Below are positions 60,903-64,000 of a stretch of 64,000 bases of DNA, piece by piece. The DNA comes from Cytophagaceae bacterium. GTDB lineage: Bacteria > Bacteroidota > Bacteroidia > Cytophagales > Spirosomataceae. The notes below the pieces were generated by a model. That model was not told the origin of the DNA. It ran no database searches and saw nothing but the letters and a program-made list of their open reading frames with translations. A program made the translations under genes and the position numbers. The stretch lies in the NCBI GenBank assembly GCA_016722655.1, contig JADKIR010000004.1, positions 1,984,001-2,048,000 of the forward strand. Direction: 5' to 3'. The first letter of the stretch is position 1, and each line of letters begins with the position of its first letter.

Positions 60903-61274
60903 ATGTCAAAACGTAACAAAATTATCTACTGGGTAGCCACATTGTGGTTATCATTGGGAATGACTTCCACCGGAATCGTTCAGATCATCAAACTCAAAGA
61001 AGAAGCCGAAATGATGAGACATTTGGGCTATCCTGACTATTTTATGCCTATTTTGGGTGTTTGGAAAATACTGGGAGTAGTAGCCATTTTGGCTCCCAAA
61101 TTCCCCGTGGTAAAAGAATGGGCTTATGCAGGATTTTTCATTGCCATGTCGGGTGCATTGGTGTCGCATGTGGCGGTGGGCGATGGAGCAAAGGAATTTT
61201 TCGGACCCACTTTATTGATAGTATTAACGATGATTTCGTGGTATTTTCGTCCGGATGGAAGGAAATTAGCATAA
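60903..61274 (+). CDS. DoxX-like membrane protein
   Basis: From ATG 60903 the product is 123 residues with four helices: IIYWVATLWLSLGMTSTGIV, YFMPILGVWKILGVVAILAP, KEWAYAGFFIAMSGALVSHV and GPTLLIVLTMISWYF. EAEMMRHLGYPDYFMPILG is the motif of DoxX-like proteins. The upstream 35 codons of the longer frame (60798) run through the inverted repeat and are not part of the gene. Probably regulated with the ArsR/SRPBCC genes. Function is unknown. Confidence 0.88.
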   Translation: MSKRNKIIYWVATLWLSLGMTSTGIVQIIKLKEEAEMMRHLGYPDYFMPILGVWKILGVVAILAPKFPVVKEWAYAGFFIAMSGALVSHVAVGDGAKEFFGPTLLIVLTMISWYFRPDGRKLA

Positions 61275-61326
61275 ATTCCTAAAATCAATTTCTTTTTTCT
61301 TGAAAACTTATAAATAGCTAATAGCA

Positions 61327-61905
61327 TTGAATCCAAAAGTAAATTTTTATTTCGAAAAAGCCGGAAAGTGGAAAGCTGAACTAGAGAAACTCCGAAACCT
61401 GGTGTTGGAGACAGGCCTCACAGAAGATTTGAAGTGGGGTTGCCCGTGTTATACACTTGGTAAAGCCAATGTGGTGTTGATTCATGATTTCAAGGAATAT
61501 TGTGCTCTTTTGTTTTTTAAAGGGGCATTATTGCAAAATGAAGATGGGCGGCTGATACAACAAACCGAAAATGTGCAGTCGGCCAGACAGATGCGGTTTG
61601 TTAATTTTCAGGAAGTTACAGAAAGAGAAGCAATTATAAAAACCAAAATTTTTGAGGCTATTGAGGTAGAAAAAGCCGGACTAAAAGTTGAACTCAAGAA
61701 AACTAAAGATTTTGAAGTACCTCAGGAGTTTCAGGCGGTATTGGATGAAAACTCAGAAATCAAGACGGCATTTGAAGCACTGACTCCGGGTCGGCAGAGG
61801 GCTTATTTATTCCATTTTGGACAAGCAAAGCAGTCTAAAACACGTGAGGATAGAATTGAAAAATTTATTCCCAAAATCCTTGAAGGAAAGGGATTGGAAG
61901 ATTGA
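61327..61905 (+). CDS. DUF1801/YdeI family protein
   Basis: A 192-residue protein with TTG start (61327); no in-frame ATG is near. WKAELEKLRNLVLETGLTED and LKWGCPCYTLGKANVVLIHD match DUF1801 (frataxin-like fold), and the C half ALTPGRQRAYLFHFGQAKQS is the YdeI/OmpD-associated region. Often found with SRPBCC and ArsR genes. Function is not established. Confidence 0.87.
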   Translation: MNPKVNFYFEKAGKWKAELEKLRNLVLETGLTEDLKWGCPCYTLGKANVVLIHDFKEYCALLFFKGALLQNEDGRLIQQTENVQSARQMRFVNFQEVTEREAIIKTKIFEAIEVEKAGLKVELKKTKDFEVPQEFQAVLDENSEIKTAFEALTPGRQRAYLFHFGQAKQSKTREDRIEKFIPKILEGKGLED

Positions 61906-61925
61906 AATTTTAAAATTGAATAGGT

Positions 61926-62480
61926 ATGAGAAAATTATCAACCGAAGAAAAAGATTCACTAATAAAAATCCTTAAAACCCGTTTTGAAAAAAATATGGGT
62001 AGGCATCCCGGTATAAAATGGGAAGATGTGCAAACCAAACTAGAGAATAATCCTGAAAAACTTTGGTCGCTTGACCAAATGGAACTCACCGAAGGCGAGC
62101 CGGATGTAGTTGGTTTTGACGAGAAAAGTGGGGAATATATTTTTTATGATTGCTCACCTGAGAGCCCCAAAGGCAGGCGTAGTTTGTGCTATGACAGAGC
62201 CGCTCTGGATGCCAGAAAGGAGTATAAGCCTACCAACAGCATTATGGATATGGCTGCTGAAATGGGCGTGGAAGTGCTTACAGAAGAGCAATATCATTTT
62301 TTACAATCATTGGGCAATTTTGACCTCAAAACTTCCAGTTGGATTATCACACCTTTTGAGATCAGGAAGCGGGGAGGTGCACTTTTTGGTGACCGCCGAT
62401 ATGACCATGTTTTTACTTATCACAATGGTGCCGATTCATATTATGCTGCCAGAGGATTTAGAAGTGCGTTGAAAATTTAA
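61926..62480 (+). CDS. DUF4256 domain protein
   Basis: A 184-residue protein matching DUF4256 along its length: LKTRFEKNMGRHPGIKWEDV, GEPDVVGFDEKSGEYIFYDC, RSLCYDRAALDARKEY and FGDRRYDHVFTYHNGADSYY. The function is unknown. It follows the DUF1801 gene by 20 bp, so the two are probably co-transcribed. A terminator lies directly behind it. Confidence 0.9.
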   Translation: MRKLSTEEKDSLIKILKTRFEKNMGRHPGIKWEDVQTKLENNPEKLWSLDQMELTEGEPDVVGFDEKSGEYIFYDCSPESPKGRRSLCYDRAALDARKEYKPTNSIMDMAAEMGVEVLTEEQYHFLQSLGNFDLKTSSWIITPFEIRKRGGALFGDRRYDHVFTYHNGADSYYAARGFRSALKI

Positions 62481-62481
62481 A

Positions 62482-62510
62482 AAAAGCCGGAATTTTTTTT
62501 TCCGGCTTTT
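62482..62510. terminator. Bidirectional terminator between DUF4256 and ppnP genes
   Basis: AAAAGCCGGA and TCCGGCTTTT pair around an 8- to 9-nt T-rich loop. It works for DUF4256 (+) and for the convergent ppnP (-). Confidence 0.88.
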
Positions 62511-62516
62511 CAAATT

Positions 62517-62798
62517 TTATTCATATTCACATAAATAACTCGTTTGGAAAGGTACATTTACCCAAAACTTTGAGTTGGCAGGCACCTCGAAAGCCTCACC
62601 GTCAGAAAAAACATTTATATCAGCCTCACCCTCAATTTTTACTTCCATTTTTCCCTGAATTACGGTCATAGTTTCGGCTGAACCCGTGCTGAATTCATAT
62701 TCTCCTTCATTCATAACGCCCACTGTTGACTTGCCATTTTCGGTTTTATAACCCAACGATTTTACATTTCCCCCAAAATACTCGTTTACTGAAATCAT
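62517..62798 (-). CDS. ppnP: Pyrimidine/purine nucleoside phosphorylase
   Basis: From the ATG at 62796-62798 the product is 93 residues: MISVNEYFGGNVKSLGYKTE, then TVGVMNEGEYEFSTGSAETM and VPANSKFWVNVPFQTSYLCE. This is the PpnP (YaiE, DUF1255) cupin family, which phosphorolyses several nucleosides. Length and start match the family; an upstream frame to 62822 adds eight residues of Lys/Tyr and is unlikely. Confidence 0.93.
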   Translation of the reverse strand: MISVNEYFGGNVKSLGYKTENGKSTVGVMNEGEYEFSTGSAETMTVIQGKMEVKIEGEADINVFSDGEAFEVPANSKFWVNVPFQTSYLCEYE

Positions 62799-62912
62799 AT
62801 TTTTTTTATATTTTTTTTGCAAAAATATTCAAAAAAACAGTTTCTTTACCGCTTAAATAATTATTGTTAAAACAATATCCATGATATGTTTTTTTTGTAA
62901 AAATTTCGCAGG

Positions 62913-63542
62913 ATGCTTCAAATCAAGGGATTTCGGAAATCGTATCATGAAAATGTAATTCTTGATGTACCCGACCTGGTTATAGGTAAGGGTGTAATTA
63001 TCTTTCAGGGGCATAATGGCTCCGGAAAATCCACATTTCTGAAGGCCATTTCGGGTATGATTCCGTTTGAAGGAGAAGTGGTTTTGGATAATGAATATTT
63101 CCTTTCGAAAGACCCCGTCATATTCAGGAAATGGGTCAACTATAGTGCTGCCGAGCCACAATACCCCGATTTTATTTCCGGAAAGGAGATTATCGACTTT
63201 TACCTTAAAGTTAAGGGTGGGAAGAAGTCTGAAATTGAAGAATATGTGAAACAGTTGCATGTCAATAGCTTTTACAAGAACCCAATAGGCAGCTATAGCT
63301 CAGGCATGCTCAAAAAGATTTCGCTGATCGCCGCCCTTTGTGGAGATCCAAAAATCCTCGCATTGGACGAGCTTCTGACCACAATTGATGTGGAAAGTCA
63401 ACATATTTTTCTGGAAATATTAAAGCATAAAGTAGCAGATGGTGTAAGTGTTTTTATTGCCTCGCATCATGAGATTGATCAAAATGTTTTGCCTGTAAAT
63501 CAGTATTTTAGAGTGCAAAATCAAACCATCACGCAACTATGA
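62913..63542 (+). CDS. ABC transporter ATP-binding protein
   Basis: A 209-residue ATPase. Walker A is GHNGSGKSTFLKAISG, the signature is degenerate (SYSSGMLKKISLIAAL), Walker B is ILALDELLTTID, and the H-loop is VFIASHHEID. The final ATGA overlaps the next gene, an integral membrane protein, so the two form an ABC-2-type exporter. The substrate is unknown. Confidence 0.9.
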   Translation: MLQIKGFRKSYHENVILDVPDLVIGKGVIIFQGHNGSGKSTFLKAISGMIPFEGEVVLDNEYFLSKDPVIFRKWVNYSAAEPQYPDFISGKEIIDFYLKVKGGKKSEIEEYVKQLHVNSFYKNPIGSYSSGMLKKISLIAALCGDPKILALDELLTTIDVESQHIFLEILKHKVADGVSVFIASHHEIDQNVLPVNQYFRVQNQTITQL

Positions 63543-64000
63543 TTTTGACCAAAACCATCGTCAGAAACTACTATAAACAAAATGTGGGATTTTATCTGCT
63601 CATTTTTATGCTGGCTTTTGGTTTTATGAAAGGTCCGGATCACAAGCATCTGATTTTGAGTATTTTGCAGGCTCCATATATGTTAGTTTATGTGTCAATT
63701 GTTTGGGTTTTGCATGTATTAAAGACCAATTTCTTTTTCAGACAAAACCTTACCGACAGCCGAAATCGTTTTCTAAAAGATATGATTTTGGCGAAACCTT
63801 CTTATGTGATATCCGAACTTTTGTCAGCACAATTTGCCTTGGATCTGCCCTTTTTATTATATGCACTGGCCATGGTTATTTTGGGTTTTGTGAGCAATTT
63901 GATTTTACCCGCAATACTCATTATTTTTATTCAAATCGCCTTGGTTTTGATTCCGGCATTGCATCTGTATTTTGAAATCAAAAGAACTGACGAACCCCAA
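63539..64000 (+). CDS. ABC transporter membrane subunit (partial)
   Basis: The frame starts at ATG 63539 (ATGA overlap with the ATPase stop) and remains open to the end of the window, 154 codons. Helices are visible in NVGFYLLIFMLAFGFM, YMLVYVSIVWVLHVL, LPFLLYALAMVILGFV and LILPAILIIFIQIALVLIPA. It is the likely permease partner of the ATPase. Another frame over the same DNA (63703-63975) is a shadow. The 3' end is missing. Confidence 0.82.
   Translation, partial: MILTKTIVRNYYKQNVGFYLLIFMLAFGFMKGPDHKHLILSILQAPYMLVYVSIVWVLHVLKTNFFFRQNLTDSRNRFLKDMILAKPSYVISELLSAQFALDLPFLLYALAMVILGFVSNLILPAILIIFIQIALVLIPALHLYFEIKRTDEPQ

Noticed and set aside
62110..62472. Second ORF over the DUF4256 gene
   Set aside because: Out-of-frame shadow with no recognisable family; DUF4256 matches throughout.

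Overview
This 64 kb window reads as a chromosomal segment of a low-GC member of the Bacteroidota, most likely of the Cytophagales type. The reasons are: several genes carry the Bacteroidota -7 promoter motif TAnnTTTG upstream and lack strong Shine-Dalgarno sequences; the protein families are typical of that phylum (OMP_b-brl outer-membrane receptor, DUF4301, DUF2911, DUF5117-type zinc protease, YpdA, LuxE-like acyltransferase, PorT-like barrel next to an ECF sigma factor); and class Ia ribonucleotide reductase R2 has the eukaryote-like motif order. No species is claimed. No rRNA, CRISPR array, prophage or replication origin was seen. One tRNA (Gln, UUG) is present.

Layout. 1-3.5 kb: the end of an uptake [NiFe]-hydrogenase operon (small subunit tail, large subunit, cytochrome b, maturation protease). 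3.5-16.8 kb: housekeeping and envelope genes: a large lipoprotein with a cysteine-protease-like core, a zinc metalloprotease, a UPF0173 hydrolase, a PLP sulfur-amino-acid enzyme, a phytanoyl-CoA dioxygenase-like protein, a papain-like protease with an acidic tail, an ECF sigma/barrel pair, DUF2911 and an ABC ATPase. 16.9-29.9 kb: a DUF433/DUF5615 toxin-antitoxin pair, GNAT, YpdA, TypA/BipA, MscS, MATE, a phosphoesterase, a peroxiredoxin, a LuxE-like protein, an M19 dipeptidase and a GH13 enzyme. 29.9-31.2 kb: a REP-like palindrome array with an IS200-type REP-associated tyrosine transposase (RAYT) embedded in one unit. 31.3-44 kb: FabD, an OmpH-like protein, Fic, penicillin acylase, DUF4301, tRNA-Gln, uridine kinase, NrdB, an M48 protease and ArgG. 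44.1-51.9 kb: a cytidylyltransferase/GHMP-kinase fusion, a MazEF pair, a TonB-dependent-receptor-like barrel, a WG-repeat protein, a RelBE locus with a broken toxin, and a glutamate-synthase-like protein. 52.3-57.5 kb: a branched-chain amino-acid operon ilvD-ilvB-ilvN-ilvC with palindromic and direct repeats upstream. 57.8-64 kb: an aldehyde dehydrogenase, a second RelBE locus with a frameshifted toxin, an ArsR-SRPBCC-DoxX-DUF1801-DUF4256 group with a clear operator, PpnP, and the start of an ABC transporter operon.

The most unusual structure is the RAYT/REP array: composite units of four palindromes (C-D-A-B), where D and A are inverted relatives of each other. They flank either a roughly 33-bp spacer or the transposase gene itself. 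This looks like an autonomous element together with gene-less derivatives and decayed copies. A second theme is toxin-antitoxin density: four two-gene modules plus a Fic protein. In both RelBE loci the antitoxin is intact and the toxin reading frame is broken, by different lesions.
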